Shown here: piece after piece, positions 32,822 through 41,721 of the stretch
How the letters are laid out: each line of letters opens with the position of its first letter
Numbering within the stretch: position 1 is the stretch's first letter
Assembly (NCBI RefSeq): GCF_026627445.1
Contig: NZ_JAPNLJ010000024.1
Location: 50,381 to 114,380, forward strand
Reading direction: 5' to 3'
Source: Streptomyces sp. H27-H1
GTDB lineage: Bacteria > Actinomycetota > Actinomycetes > Streptomycetales > Streptomycetaceae
DNA length: 64,000 bases
Program-made: the position numbers and the translations under genes
Notes under the pieces: model-generated
The model's database searches: none
What the model saw: the letters and a program-made list of their open reading frames with translations, nothing else
Told to the model about the DNA's origin: nothing

Positions 32822-32922
32822 CGACGACGGTGGCGGGTCTGACTTTCCTCCCCTTGCGGGAGGATTCACAGTGGCGCGACCGTGCCGGATTCTCACCGGT
32901 TCTTCCGTCATACCGTCGTCTT
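32822..32922 (-). promoter_or_regulatory. Cobalamin riboswitch
   Basis: On the reverse strand the conserved core is clear: GAACCGGTGAGAATCCGG, then GCCACTGTGAA (B12-box core at 32868-32875) and GTCAGACCCGCC. Outer stem P1 is GACGACGG (32913-32920) pairing exactly with CCGTCGTC (32823-32830). It precedes cbtB by about 47 nt and should turn the cobalt uptake genes down when cobalamin is plentiful. Confidence 0.93.
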
Positions 32923-32957
32923 GTCGTCCGTGACCGTACCGCGCTTACGCTGCCCTT

Positions 32958-33428
32958 ATGAACCCCCCACTCGTACGAGTCCGGCTGGTGAGACCTTTCT
33001 CGAGCGCCGAGGACCGGCTGCCGCGGTTCCCCAGGGGGGATCCGGATGCTGTGCACGAGGGCCTGCGGGAGCAGGAGTTCGGCGCCTGGGCCGGGCGGCC
33101 CATGGACGAAGTGGCCGGTGAGGATCCCGCCGGGCTGCGGCAGTGGATGGCCGACACCGCCTACGCGCCCCCGGGCGGCGGGGAGTCGGTGGAGGCCCTG
33201 ATCGCGCGGGTCGGCGTACACCTGGGCGCACTGGCGCCGGGGACGCACCGGGCGGTGGCAGGGCAGGGCGTCGTACGGGCGGCCGTGGTGTGGGCGCTGG
33301 AGCTGCCCGCGGCGGCCTTCTGGCGGCTCGACGTACGGCCGGGGTCGGTGACGATGCTGACGGGGCGCTCCGGGCGCTGGAACCTGCTCGTGGGGCAGGC
33401 GGAGAACCCCGACCGGCTTCCCGAGTGA
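32958..33428 (+). CDS. Degenerate histidine-phosphatase-like protein
   Basis: A 156-residue protein related to phosphoglycerate-mutase/CobC-type phosphatases: LREQEFGAWAGRPMDEV matches the family's LRE-FG-WEG block and the spacing to the last block is normal. However the N-terminal RHG motif is missing, with only LVRPFSSAEDR at that place, and the second catalytic His region reads AVAGQGVVRAA instead of the usual V-SHGGVIR. It is probably not a phosphatase. It is divergent from cbtBA and its start is close to the riboswitch start. Confidence 0.7.
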   Translation: MNPPLVRVRLVRPFSSAEDRLPRFPRGDPDAVHEGLREQEFGAWAGRPMDEVAGEDPAGLRQWMADTAYAPPGGGESVEALIARVGVHLGALAPGTHRAVAGQGVVRAAVVWALELPAAAFWRLDVRPGSVTMLTGRSGRWNLLVGQAENPDRLPE

Positions 33429-33437
33429 GAACGCGCA

Positions 33438-33470
33438 GCGGCCCGGACCCCGCGAAGCGGTCCGGGCCGC
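33438..33470. terminator. Bidirectional terminator between convergent genes
   Basis: GCGGCCCGGACC (33438-33449) pairs over 12 bp with 33459-33470, 10 nt after the phosphatase-like gene and 43 nt from the uricase stop. Confidence 0.75.
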
Positions 33471-33512
33471 ACTACCGTCGAATCGGAGCGGGCGTTACGG
33501 GTGTTACAGGCG

Positions 33513-34430
33513 TTACGCCACGATCCAGTCGCTCGTCGCGATCACCGGCTGCACGCCGTCGCGGTGCACGGTGCCCTCGATGAGGCCGTACGGGCGGTCC
33601 GCCGCGAAGTAGACCTCGTTGTCGTTCTTGAGGCCGAAGGGCTCCAGGTCGACGAGGAAGTGGTGCTTGTTGGGGAGGTTCAGGCGCACCTCGTTGACCT
33701 TGGGGCAGTTGTCGAGCACGCGCTCGGCCATCTGGTTCAGGGTCTGCTGCAGCGAGTACGAGTAGGTCTCCGCGAAGGCTTCCAGCATGTTCTTGCGGAC
33801 CTTCTTGTACGACTGGTCCCAGTCGTACTCGGCGTCGTCGCCGGCGAGCGCCGAGTGCGCCCAGCGCGCGGTGACCTTGGTCGCCAGGATGCGGTCGTAC
33901 GCCTCCTGCAGCGTCGTGTACTTGTCCTTGATGAAGCCGTGGAACTCGGAGTTGGTCGAGTTCATCACGGTCAGGTCCTTCAGACCCGAGATCACCTGGA
34001 GACCGGTGGACTCGCTGTACGTGATCTGCGCGGTGCGGATCTCGGTGCCCTTGAGGGCGAAGGAGTGCTGCTCCTTGCGCGTCGGGACGGGGATCCGCTC
34101 CCAGACGTACTCCTCGATGCGGATCTGTGCCTCGCGGATCGGCTCCTGGGAGGAGACGAAGTGCTTGGCGAGGAGGATGCCGAAGGCCTCCGGCGAGGTG
34201 ATGCCGTGCTCCTTGCCGAAGGCGTACACCGTGTTCTTGGTGGTGTCGGTGGGCAGGCAGTTGGCGTTGTCGCCGGTGAGGTGGACGTCGCGGAACTCGC
34301 CGCGCAGCGCGACGGAGACATTGAGGTCGCGGATCTCGCGCCAGGAACCCTCGCTGCCCTTGCGAGTGACCTTGACGATGCGGTTCTCGGCCTTGCCGTA
34401 CTGGTTCTGGCCGAGGATGTGCTTGCTCAT
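33513..34430 (-). CDS. Urate oxidase (factor-independent urate hydroxylase)
   Basis: A 305-residue uricase of normal length. It has two T-fold halves; the catalytic strand LPTDTTKNTVYAFGKEHG carries the active-site Thr, and IRIEEYVWERI and ISGLKDLTVMNSTNSEFHGF are family blocks, ending in the NKHHFLVDLEPFGL segment. It converts urate to 5-hydroxyisourate in purine breakdown. The ATG at 34430 gives MSKHILGQ. Usual partners (5-hydroxyisourate hydrolase, OHCU decarboxylase) are not downstream, so they may lie elsewhere. The 258-nt upstream spacer shows no recognised operator. Confidence 0.95.
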   Translation of the reverse strand: MSKHILGQNQYGKAENRIVKVTRKGSEGSWREIRDLNVSVALRGEFRDVHLTGDNANCLPTDTTKNTVYAFGKEHGITSPEAFGILLAKHFVSSQEPIREAQIRIEEYVWERIPVPTRKEQHSFALKGTEIRTAQITYSESTGLQVISGLKDLTVMNSTNSEFHGFIKDKYTTLQEAYDRILATKVTARWAHSALAGDDAEYDWDQSYKKVRKNMLEAFAETYSYSLQQTLNQMAERVLDNCPKVNEVRLNLPNKHHFLVDLEPFGLKNDNEVYFAADRPYGLIEGTVHRDGVQPVIATSDWIVA

Positions 34431-34688
34431 GCGCTGTATTCCTTCGGGTACTCGGGAACACGGAGTCCGGTTGTCCGGATCCCGTACGCCCGGCGTCCGG
34501 CGGACGCGCAGCCCGCCCCCCGCCGTTCGGTCACGTAGCCGGATCGTCACGTGGACCGCCCCGGGACTGACGTGCATCCCGGTCCGTAGGTGCTCGTTGA
34601 TTCCAGCACGTTCACATGCTGTTAGGAATGACGCGAATCCTCCGAGAACAGGCACCCACGGATTGGGCGACCATACGATCCGGGCAGG

Positions 34689-36050
34689 TCAGACCGTGTG
34701 CGCATCGGCGACTGTCAGGGCTTCGTCGATGATCCTCAGCCCCTTCGCCACGTCCTCGGCCGATACGTTGCAGGGCGGCGCGACGTGGATGCGGTTCCCG
34801 GCGAGCAGCGGCCACAGGCCGGCCTTCTTCAGGGCCGCCCCGAACTCGGCCATCGGCGCGTTGTCGGCCCCGGCGGCGTTGTACGGCACCAGGGGCTCGC
34901 GCGTGGCCTTGTCCCGTACGAGCTCCAGTGCCCAGAAGGTGCCGAGCCCCCGGACCTCCCCGACGGACGGGTGGCGTTCGGCGATGGCGGCGAGGCCCGG
35001 CCCGAGCAGCTCCGCGCCGGTACGGGCGGACTGCTCGACGGTGCCCTCCTCCTCCATGACGTTGATCGTCGCGACGGCGGCGGCGCATGCCAGCACGTGC
35101 CCGGAGTACGTCAGTCCGCCCGGGTAGGGCCGGCGGGCGAAGGTGTCGGCGATGGCGGCCGAGATGGCGACCCCGCCGAGGGGGACGTATCCGCTGGTCA
35201 CGCCCTTGGCGAAGCAGATGAGGTCGGGGGTTACGTCCCAGTGCTCGGAGGCGAACCACTTACCGGTCCGGCCGAAGCCGACCATGATCTCGTCGAGGAT
35301 GAAGACGATGCCGTAGCGGTCGCAGAGCGCGCGGACTCCGGCCAGGTAGCCGTCGGGGTGCACGAACACGCCCGGGGCGCCGCCGACGGTCTCCAGGATG
35401 ATCGCGGCGATGGACTGCGGCCCCTCGAAGACGATGGTGTCCTCCAGGTGCCGCAGCGCACGCTCGCACTCCTCGGCGGGGTTGGCCGCGTAGAAGGGCG
35501 AGCGGTAGGTGAAGGGGCCCCAGAAGTGCACGACGCCGGCGGTCGCGGAGTCGTTGCCGAAGCGGCGCGCGTCCCCGGTGAGGTTGATCGCGGTGGAGGT
35601 GGCGCCGTGGTACGAGCGGTACGCGGAGAGCACCTTGGGGCGGCCGGTGTGCACCCGGGCCATGCGGACGGCGTTCTCCACGGCCTCGGCGCCCGCGTTG
35701 GTGAAGAAGATCTTGTCGAGGTCGCCCGGGGTGCGCTCGGCGATCAGCCGCGCGGCCTCGGAGCGCACGTCGACGGCGAAGCCGGGCGCGACGGTGCAGA
35801 GCTTGGTGGCCTGCTCGGCGATGGCCGCGGCCACCTTCGGGTGCTGGTAGCCGATGTTCGTGTAGACGAGGGCGCTGGAGAAGTCGAGGAAGCGGTTGCC
35901 GTCGTAGTCCCAGAAGTAGGAGCCTTCGGCGCCGGCGACGGCGAGCGGGTCGATGAGCTCCTGGGCCGACCAGGAGTGGAAGACGTGCCCCCGGTCGTCG
36001 TCCTTCACGGTGGCTTTTGCGGCTGCGCGTGCGTCGGCTTCTGCGTTCAT
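34689..36050 (-). CDS. Class III PLP-dependent aminotransferase
   Basis: A 453-residue enzyme. Fold-type I class III motifs are present: FLDFSSALVYTNIGYQHP at the N-terminus, FTNAGAEAVENAVRMAR (phosphate binding), ILDEIMVGFGRTG (PLP-binding Asp) and CFAKGVTSGYVPLGG (Schiff-base Lys). Substrates of this branch are omega-amino acids or similar amines, but it cannot be decided here. The ATG is at 36050. It lies 68 nt after the frameshifted SDR on the same strand, which suggests a small catabolic operon (amine to aldehyde or ketone). Confidence 0.88.
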   Translation of the reverse strand: MNAEADARAAAKATVKDDDRGHVFHSWSAQELIDPLAVAGAEGSYFWDYDGNRFLDFSSALVYTNIGYQHPKVAAAIAEQATKLCTVAPGFAVDVRSEAARLIAERTPGDLDKIFFTNAGAEAVENAVRMARVHTGRPKVLSAYRSYHGATSTAINLTGDARRFGNDSATAGVVHFWGPFTYRSPFYAANPAEECERALRHLEDTIVFEGPQSIAAIILETVGGAPGVFVHPDGYLAGVRALCDRYGIVFILDEIMVGFGRTGKWFASEHWDVTPDLICFAKGVTSGYVPLGGVAISAAIADTFARRPYPGGLTYSGHVLACAAAVATINVMEEEGTVEQSARTGAELLGPGLAAIAERHPSVGEVRGLGTFWALELVRDKATREPLVPYNAAGADNAPMAEFGAALKKAGLWPLLAGNRIHVAPPCNVSAEDVAKGLRIIDEALTVADAHTV

Positions 36051-36118
36051 ATTCCGAGGGTAGTTGTCCACGATGTGGAATCCGTTGGGGATGGGGACGG
36101 AGCCGGTCCGGGCCCGCG

Positions 36119-36840
36119 TCACACCACGTGCCGGCCGCCGTCGACGGTGAGCACGTCTCCGGTCGTGTAGGCGGCGTCGAGCAGGTAGAGCGCGGCCTCG
36201 GCCACGTCGTCCGGGGTGCCCACGCGGCGCAGCGGGGTGTTCTCCGTGATCCACTCCCGCGAGCTCTCCCAGACCTGGTCCTCGCCCTCGTACCAGGGGG
36301 GGTGTCGATCAGGCCGGGTGCGATCGCGTTCACCCGGACGCCGGGTCCGAGCTGGGAGGCCGGCAGCCGGGTCATGTGGTTGACCGCGGCCTTGCTGACG
36401 GCGTAGGGGATGGAGCTGCCCAGTGCGCGGGTCGCGGAGACCGAGGAGATGTTGATGATCGAGCCTGCCCCGGATTCCCGCAGGTGGGGGACGGCGGCGG
36501 TGATCATCTGCCAGGTGCCGACGACGTTGACCTCGAAGATCTCGCGCCAGGCGTCGGCGTCGGCGGCGTCCAGGTCGCCCAGCGGGATGAAGCGGGTGAC
36601 GCCCGCGTTGTTTACCAGGATGTCGAGCCGTCCGTACGTGTCGATCGCCGCCGCGACGATCCGCCGCGCGTCGTCGGCGTCCGCGACGTCGCCCCGTACG
36701 TAGACCGCGTCGGGCAGTTCGGCGGCCAGCGCCTTGCCCGCGCTCTCGCTGCGCGCCGAGTGCAGGACCACGCGGATGCCGGCCGCGGCCAGCCGGCGGG
36801 CGATGCCGGCGCCGATGCCGGAGGAGGAACCGGTGATCAC
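36119..36840 (-). pseudogene. Short-chain dehydrogenase/reductase with a frameshift at a G7 tract
   Basis: The N-terminal frame has a classical SDR: ITGSSSGIGAGIARRL (cofactor site), NNAGVTRF, the catalytic Ser in INISSVSA and Tyr/Lys in YAVSKAAVN, then NAIAPGLIDTP. There the frame breaks at the run of seven G (36296-36302 on the plus strand). The expected continuation WYEGEDQVWESSREWI to VLTVDGGRHVV lies in another frame and ends at 36119. Either it is a true pseudogene or the homopolymer length is a sequencing error. The GTG at 36840 is the nearest start; it may begin earlier. Confidence 0.75.
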
Positions 36841-36982
36841 GGAAAGACCCCACCGCGTCAGGGACCCGTAAAACCCGACACACCTGGCGTATGGGGCCCG
36901 TCAAGGAAGCCTGTGACCAGCCGAAAAGGCGTTCCACTCAGAGGTGTCCGAAAAACGCACTCGAACCCTCCGGGAGCTCACG

Positions 36983-37066
36983 ATGGCCGATCTGGCCTTC
37001 GTCGTCGCCACGATCGCGGTCTTCACGCTGGTGGTCCTCGTCGCCAAGGGGGTGGCCAAGCTGTGA
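36983..37066 (+). CDS. 27-residue membrane peptide heading the kdp operon
   Basis: A tiny frame, ATG at 36983 to TGA at 37064-37066, encoding MADLAFVVATIAVFTLVVLV plus a basic end (AKGVAKL). It is a single membrane helix with a positive C-terminus and follows GGGAG. Its stop overlaps the kdpF GTG (GTGA at 37063-37066), the usual sign of translational coupling. It is too short for most gene finders. It may be a KdpF-like stabilising subunit of the Kdp pump; this is inference from position. Confidence 0.65.
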   Translation: MADLAFVVATIAVFTLVVLVAKGVAKL

Positions 37067-37152
37067 ACGCCGAAAACGTCGTCGGCCTGCTGGTCGCCCT
37101 CGCCCTACTGGGTTACCTCGTCGTCGCCCTCGTCTTCCCGGAGAGGTTCTAG
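37063..37152 (+). CDS. kdpF: KdpF, small subunit of the potassium pump
   Basis: 29 residues with one membrane helix (VVGLLVALALLGYLVVALVFPERF). The FPERF-type ending is typical of KdpF. It stabilises the KdpABC complex in the membrane. Start is a GTG at 37063 overlapping the preceding stop; kdpA follows 5 nt after its stop. Confidence 0.88.
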   Translation: MNAENVVGLLVALALLGYLVVALVFPERF

Positions 37153-37157
37153 CGCCG

Positions 37158-38837
37158 ATGAGTCCCGTCCTGTCCGGAGTGCTCCAGCTCCTCGCGCTCG
37201 CCCTGGCCCTGGCCCTCGCCTATCACCCCCTGGGCGATTACATGGCCCGCGTCTACTCCTCCAAGAAGCACTACGCCCCCGAGAAGTGGATCTACAAGGC
37301 GGTCGGCGCCAATCCGAACGCCGAGATGCGCTGGCCCGCGTACCTGCGCTCGGTCCTCGCCTTCTCCGCGGTGAGCGTCCTCTTCCTCTACGCACTCCAG
37401 CGCCTGCAGGGCCACCTGCCCGGCTCGCTCGGCTTCGTCTCCATCAAGCCGGACCAGGCCTTCAACACGGCCGCCTCCTTCGTGTCGAACACGAACTGGC
37501 AGTCGTACTCCGGTGAGCAGGCCATGGGCCCGCTCGTGCAGACCGGCGGCCTGGCGGTGCAGAACTTCCTCTCCGCCGCCGTGGGCATGGCCGTCGCGGT
37601 GGCCCTCGTACGGGGCTTCGCGCGCTCCCGCACCGGCGAGCTCGGCAACTTCTGGTCGGACCTGGTGCGCGGCACCCTCCGCATCCTGCTGCCGCTGTCG
37701 GTGATCGCCGCGGTGGTGCTGGTGGCCTGCGGGGTCATCCAGAACTTCTCCGGCATCCACGAGGTCGGGCAGTTCGTAAACGGGCACGGTCCGGGGACGG
37801 CGCAGCAGTGGAACGGCGGGGCGGTCGCCTCGCAGGAGGCCATCAAGGTGCTGGGCACCAACGGAGGCGGCTACTTCAACGCCAACTCCGCCCACCCCTT
37901 CGAGAACCCGACCCCCTTCTCGAACCTCTTCGAAATCTTTCTGATCCTGCTCGTCCCCTTCGCCCTGACCCGCACCTTCGGCCGGATGGTCGGCTCGGTC
38001 CGCCAGGGCTACGCGATCCTCGCCACGATGGTCACCATCTGGATCGGTTTCACCGCCCTGATGATGTGGACCGAGTTCGCCCACCACGGACCGGCGCTGC
38101 AGGCCGCGGGCGGAGCGATGGAGGGCAAGGAGACCCGCTTCGGGATCGGCGCCTCCGCGATCTTCTCGGTCGCCACGACGCTGACCTCGACCGGCGCCGT
38201 CAACTCCTTCCACTCCTCCTACACCGGACTCGGCGGCGGCATCCAGCTGCTGGGCATGCAGCTCGGCGAGATCGCGCCCGGCGGCGTGGGCTCCGGCCTC
38301 TACGGCATGCTGATCATGGCGATCATCGCGGTGTTCCTCGCCGGCCTGATGGTCGGCCGCACCCCCGAGTACCTGGGCAAGAAGATCGGCACCCGCCAGA
38401 TCAAGTTCGCGGCCTGCTACATCCTGATCACCCCGGCCCTGGTGCTCGGCTTCACCGCGCTGGCGATGGCCCTGCCCACCCCCGCGCACTCCATGTCCAA
38501 CGGCGGCGCGCACGGCTTCTCCGAGGTCCTCTACGCCTACACCTCGGCCGGCAACAACAACGGCTCGGCCTTCGCGGGCCTGAACGCCAACACCCAGTGG
38601 TTCAACACGACCACCGGGCTCGCCATGCTGCTCGGCCGCTTCCTGCCGATGGTCTTCGTCCTGGCCCTGGCCGGCTCACTCGCCGAACAGCAGCCGGTCC
38701 CGGCCACCGCGGGCACCCTGCGCACCGAGAAGCCGCTCTTCACCTTCCTGCTCGTCGGCACGATCGTCATCGTCACGGGCCTCACCTACTTCCCGGCCCT
38801 GGCGCTGGGCCCGCTCGCTGAAGGGCTCGCCTCATGA
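37158..38837 (+). CDS. kdpA: KdpA, potassium-translocating subunit
   Basis: A 559-residue polytopic protein of the usual length. It carries the K+ selectivity loops of the superfamily of K+ transporters: SFVSNTNWQSYSGE, LGTNGGGYFNANSAHPFENP, TLTSTGAVNSF and SAGNNNGSAFAGL. It forms the K+ channel-like part of the KdpFABC ATPase for scavenging at low potassium. The ATG at 37158 starts MSPVLSGVLQ. Its TGA overlaps the kdpB ATG (ATGA). Confidence 0.97.
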   Translation: MSPVLSGVLQLLALALALALAYHPLGDYMARVYSSKKHYAPEKWIYKAVGANPNAEMRWPAYLRSVLAFSAVSVLFLYALQRLQGHLPGSLGFVSIKPDQAFNTAASFVSNTNWQSYSGEQAMGPLVQTGGLAVQNFLSAAVGMAVAVALVRGFARSRTGELGNFWSDLVRGTLRILLPLSVIAAVVLVACGVIQNFSGIHEVGQFVNGHGPGTAQQWNGGAVASQEAIKVLGTNGGGYFNANSAHPFENPTPFSNLFEIFLILLVPFALTRTFGRMVGSVRQGYAILATMVTIWIGFTALMMWTEFAHHGPALQAAGGAMEGKETRFGIGASAIFSVATTLTSTGAVNSFHSSYTGLGGGIQLLGMQLGEIAPGGVGSGLYGMLIMAIIAVFLAGLMVGRTPEYLGKKIGTRQIKFAACYILITPALVLGFTALAMALPTPAHSMSNGGAHGFSEVLYAYTSAGNNNGSAFAGLNANTQWFNTTTGLAMLLGRFLPMVFVLALAGSLAEQQPVPATAGTLRTEKPLFTFLLVGTIVIVTGLTYFPALALGPLAEGLAS

Positions 38838-40933
38838 GCACCGTCACCCCCACCCGAGCCCCGCACGGGGACCTGCCCAGCGGTCACAAGCCCGAGAAGG
38901 CCAAGATCGGCGGCGGCGTCTTCGACCCGAAGCAGCTGCTGAAGTCCTTCCCCGACGCGGTGTGCAAGCTCGACCCCCGGGTGATGGTCAAGTCCCCGGT
39001 CATGTTCGTGGTGCTGATCGGTTCCGTACTGACCACCGCACTGGCGATCTCCGACCCCGGCAGCCTCTTCGGCTGGGCGATCACCGCCTGGCTGTGGCTG
39101 ACCACCATCTTCGCCAACCTCGCGGAGGCGGTCGCCGAGGGCCGCGGCAAGGCCCAGGCCGAAACCCTGCGCAAGGCCAAGACCGACACCGTCGCCCGAC
39201 GCATGAACGGCTCCGCCCAGGAGCAGGTGCCGGGCACGGAGCTGCGGATCGGCGACCTCGTGGTCTGCGAGGCCGGCGACATCATCCCCGGCGACGGAGA
39301 CGTGGTCGAAGGCGTCGCCTCGGTCGACGAGTCGGCGATCACAGGTGAATCGGCCCCGGTCATCCGCGAGTCGGGCGGCGACCGCTCCGCCGTCACCGGC
39401 GGCACCAAGGTGCTCTCCGACCGGATCGTCATCAAGATCACGACGAAGCCCGGCGAAACCTTCATCGACCGCATGATCAGCCTCGTCGAAGGCGCGGCCC
39501 GGCAGAAGACGCCCAACGAGATCGCGCTCAACATCCTGCTGGCCTCGCTGACGATCGTCTTCCTGCTCGCCGTCGTCACCCTCCAGCCGTTCGCGATGTA
39601 CGCGCACGCCAAGCAGTCGATGATCGTGCTCACCGCACTGCTCGTCTGCCTCATCCCCACCACCATCGGGGCCCTGCTCTCCGCCATCGGCATCGCGGGC
39701 ATGGACCGCCTGGTCCAGCGCAACGTCCTGGCCATGTCCGGCAGGGCCGTCGAAGCCGCGGGCGACGTATCGACCCTGCTGCTGGACAAGACCGGCACCA
39801 TCACCCTCGGCAACCGCCAGGCCTCCGAGTTCGTCCCCGTGACCGGCGCGATCGCCGCCGAGCTGGCCGATGCCGCCCAGCTCTCCTCGCTGGCCGACGA
39901 GACCCCCGAGGGCCGCTCGATCGTGGTCCTCGCGAAGGAGAAGTACGGTCTGCGCGAACGCCACCAGGGTGAGCTGGCGGGCGCGGACTGGATCCCCTTC
40001 ACCGCGCAGACCCGTATGTCGGGCGTGGACGCGGACGGCCGCAAGGTCCGCAAGGGCGCCGCGGGCTCCATCACCGCCTGGGTCCGCGAACAGGGAGGTA
40101 CGGTCGCCCCGGACGCGAACACCGAGGTGGAGAAGATCTCCGGCGCCGGCGGCACTCCGCTGCTCGTCGCGGTCCAGGACGAGAAGGGCGCCCGGGTCCT
40201 GGGCGTCATCCACCTCAAGGACGTGGTCAAGGAGGGCATGCGCGAACGCTTCGACGAGCTGCGGCGCATGGGCATCAAGACCATCATGATCACCGGCGAC
40301 AACCCGCTGACCGCCAAGGCCATCGCCGAAGAGGCGGGAGTCGACGACTTCCTCGCCGAGGCCACCCCCGAGGACAAGATGGCCCTCATCAAGCGGGAAC
40401 AGGCCGGCGGAAAGCTCGTCGCGATGACCGGCGACGGCACCAACGACGCGCCGGCGCTCGCGCAGGCCGACGTGGGCGTGGCGATGAACACCGGCACCTC
40501 GGCCGCCAAGGAGGCCGGGAACATGGTGGACCTGGACTCCAACCCCACCAAGCTCATCGAGATCGTGGAGATCGGCAAGCAGTTGCTGATCACCCGCGGA
40601 GCGCTGACCACCTTCTCCATCGCCAACGACGTCGCGAAGTACTTCGCGATCATCCCGGCGATGTTCGCCGCGGTCTACCCGGGCCTGGACAAGCTCAACG
40701 TCATGGGCCTGCACTCGCCCGACTCCGCGATCCTCTCCGCCGTCATCTTCAACGCGCTGGTCATCATCGCCCTGGTCCCGCTCGCCCTGAAGGGCGTCCA
40801 GTACCGGCCCACCAGCGCCGACAGGATGCTGAGGCGAAACCTCACCCTCTACGGACTCGGCGGCCTGATCGCCCCGTTCATCGGCATCAAGCTCATCGAC
40901 ATGGCCGTCTCCCTCATCCCCGGGCTGCGCTGA
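38834..40933 (+). CDS. kdpB: KdpB, P-type ATPase subunit
   Basis: A 699-residue P-type ATPase. The phosphorylated Asp is in DKTGTITLGN, the TGES loop appears as ITGESAPVI, and the hinge is MTGDGTNDAPALAQADVG. The Kdp-specific membrane core is also present (PTTIGALLSAIGIAGMDR). It couples ATP hydrolysis to K+ uptake through KdpA. It overlaps kdpA by 4 nt. Confidence 0.97.
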   Translation: MSTVTPTRAPHGDLPSGHKPEKAKIGGGVFDPKQLLKSFPDAVCKLDPRVMVKSPVMFVVLIGSVLTTALAISDPGSLFGWAITAWLWLTTIFANLAEAVAEGRGKAQAETLRKAKTDTVARRMNGSAQEQVPGTELRIGDLVVCEAGDIIPGDGDVVEGVASVDESAITGESAPVIRESGGDRSAVTGGTKVLSDRIVIKITTKPGETFIDRMISLVEGAARQKTPNEIALNILLASLTIVFLLAVVTLQPFAMYAHAKQSMIVLTALLVCLIPTTIGALLSAIGIAGMDRLVQRNVLAMSGRAVEAAGDVSTLLLDKTGTITLGNRQASEFVPVTGAIAAELADAAQLSSLADETPEGRSIVVLAKEKYGLRERHQGELAGADWIPFTAQTRMSGVDADGRKVRKGAAGSITAWVREQGGTVAPDANTEVEKISGAGGTPLLVAVQDEKGARVLGVIHLKDVVKEGMRERFDELRRMGIKTIMITGDNPLTAKAIAEEAGVDDFLAEATPEDKMALIKREQAGGKLVAMTGDGTNDAPALAQADVGVAMNTGTSAAKEAGNMVDLDSNPTKLIEIVEIGKQLLITRGALTTFSIANDVAKYFAIIPAMFAAVYPGLDKLNVMGLHSPDSAILSAVIFNALVIIALVPLALKGVQYRPTSADRMLRRNLTLYGLGGLIAPFIGIKLIDMAVSLIPGLR

Positions 40934-40954
40934 ATTAGGAATGTGCTGATCTCC

Positions 40955-41587
40955 ATGAACAACTCCGTAGGCAACACCGCCCGCCTGCTCGGTGCCGGGC
41001 TCCGCGCCCTCCTCGTCCTCACCGTGCTGTGCGGGGTCCTCTACCCGCTCGCTATCACCGGCATCGCCCAGGCCGCCTTCGGCCACAAGGCCGACGGCTC
41101 CGAGGTCAAGGACGCGAGCGGCAAGGTCGTCGGCTCCTCCCTGATCGGCCAGTCGTACGGGGACGACCTGCGCTGGTTCCAGGGCCGCCCGGCGGCGGGA
41201 CTCGGCAAGAACACCGTCAACGGCCAGTACGAGCTGCTGGTCTCCGGCGCCACCAACAAGGCGGCGGACAGCCCGGAACTGCTGAAGTCGGTGCGGGAGG
41301 CGCAGGCCAGGATCCTGCTCGACAACACCGTCCCGGGCTACGCCCCGCGGCTCTCCCAGATCCCGGCGGACGCGGTCACCTCCTCCGGCTCCGGCCTGGA
41401 CCCGGCCATCTCCCCGGCCTACGCCGAACTCCAGACGGCCCGCGTGGCTCAGCGCAACGGGCTCCCGGTGGCGGAGGTCGCCAAGCTGGTGAAGGCCCAC
41501 ACCGAGGGCCGCACCCTCGGGTTCATGGGCGAGCCGCGCGTCAACGTCCTGGAGCTGAACACGGCGTTGAGGGGCCTGCGGCGGTGA
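40955..41587 (+). CDS. kdpC: KdpC subunit
   Basis: A 210-residue protein with one N-terminal membrane helix (LLVLTVLCGVLYPLAITGIAQ) and a C-terminal soluble part with SSLIGQSYGDDLRWFQGRP, GSGLDPAISPAYAELQ and VNVLELN, all KdpC blocks. It raises ATP affinity of the complex. The ATG at 40955 is preferred over a GTG at 40943, which sits too near AGGA. The KdpD sensor and KdpE regulator are not found downstream in this window. Confidence 0.93.
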   Translation: MNNSVGNTARLLGAGLRALLVLTVLCGVLYPLAITGIAQAAFGHKADGSEVKDASGKVVGSSLIGQSYGDDLRWFQGRPAAGLGKNTVNGQYELLVSGATNKAADSPELLKSVREAQARILLDNTVPGYAPRLSQIPADAVTSSGSGLDPAISPAYAELQTARVAQRNGLPVAEVAKLVKAHTEGRTLGFMGEPRVNVLELNTALRGLRR

Positions 41588-41617
41588 TGCGGAGGTACCG
41601 CGCACATAGGGTGTGAT

Positions 41618-41648
41618 CCACAACTCTATCTTCGGAAATATATTGTGG
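41618..41648. promoter_or_regulatory. Candidate operator of the SMP-30 gene
   Basis: CCACAA (41618-41623) and TTGTGG (41643-41648) form an inverted repeat around an AT-rich core in an otherwise GC-rich region. It lies in the likely promoter area about 80 nt before the gene. Confidence 0.4.
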
Positions 41649-41674
41649 GAGCTGTATCAGATCTTGCAGTGTTA

Positions 41675-41705
41675 CCCCTGGGCCGAAGGAGATTCGGCTC
41701 AGGGG
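41675..41705 (+). promoter_or_regulatory. Leader hairpin before the SMP-30 gene
   Basis: CCCCTGGGCCGAA (41675-41687) pairs with TTCGGCTCAGGGG (41693-41705) over 13 positions with one G-U. It ends just before the GAGGGGGA ribosome-binding site and could influence translation. Confidence 0.4.
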
Positions 41706-41721
41706 GATGAGGGGGAATCTC

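Noticed and set aside
38786..41623. 945-codon reverse frame opposite kdpB-kdpC
   Set aside because: Shadow of the kdp genes; low complexity and no motifs.
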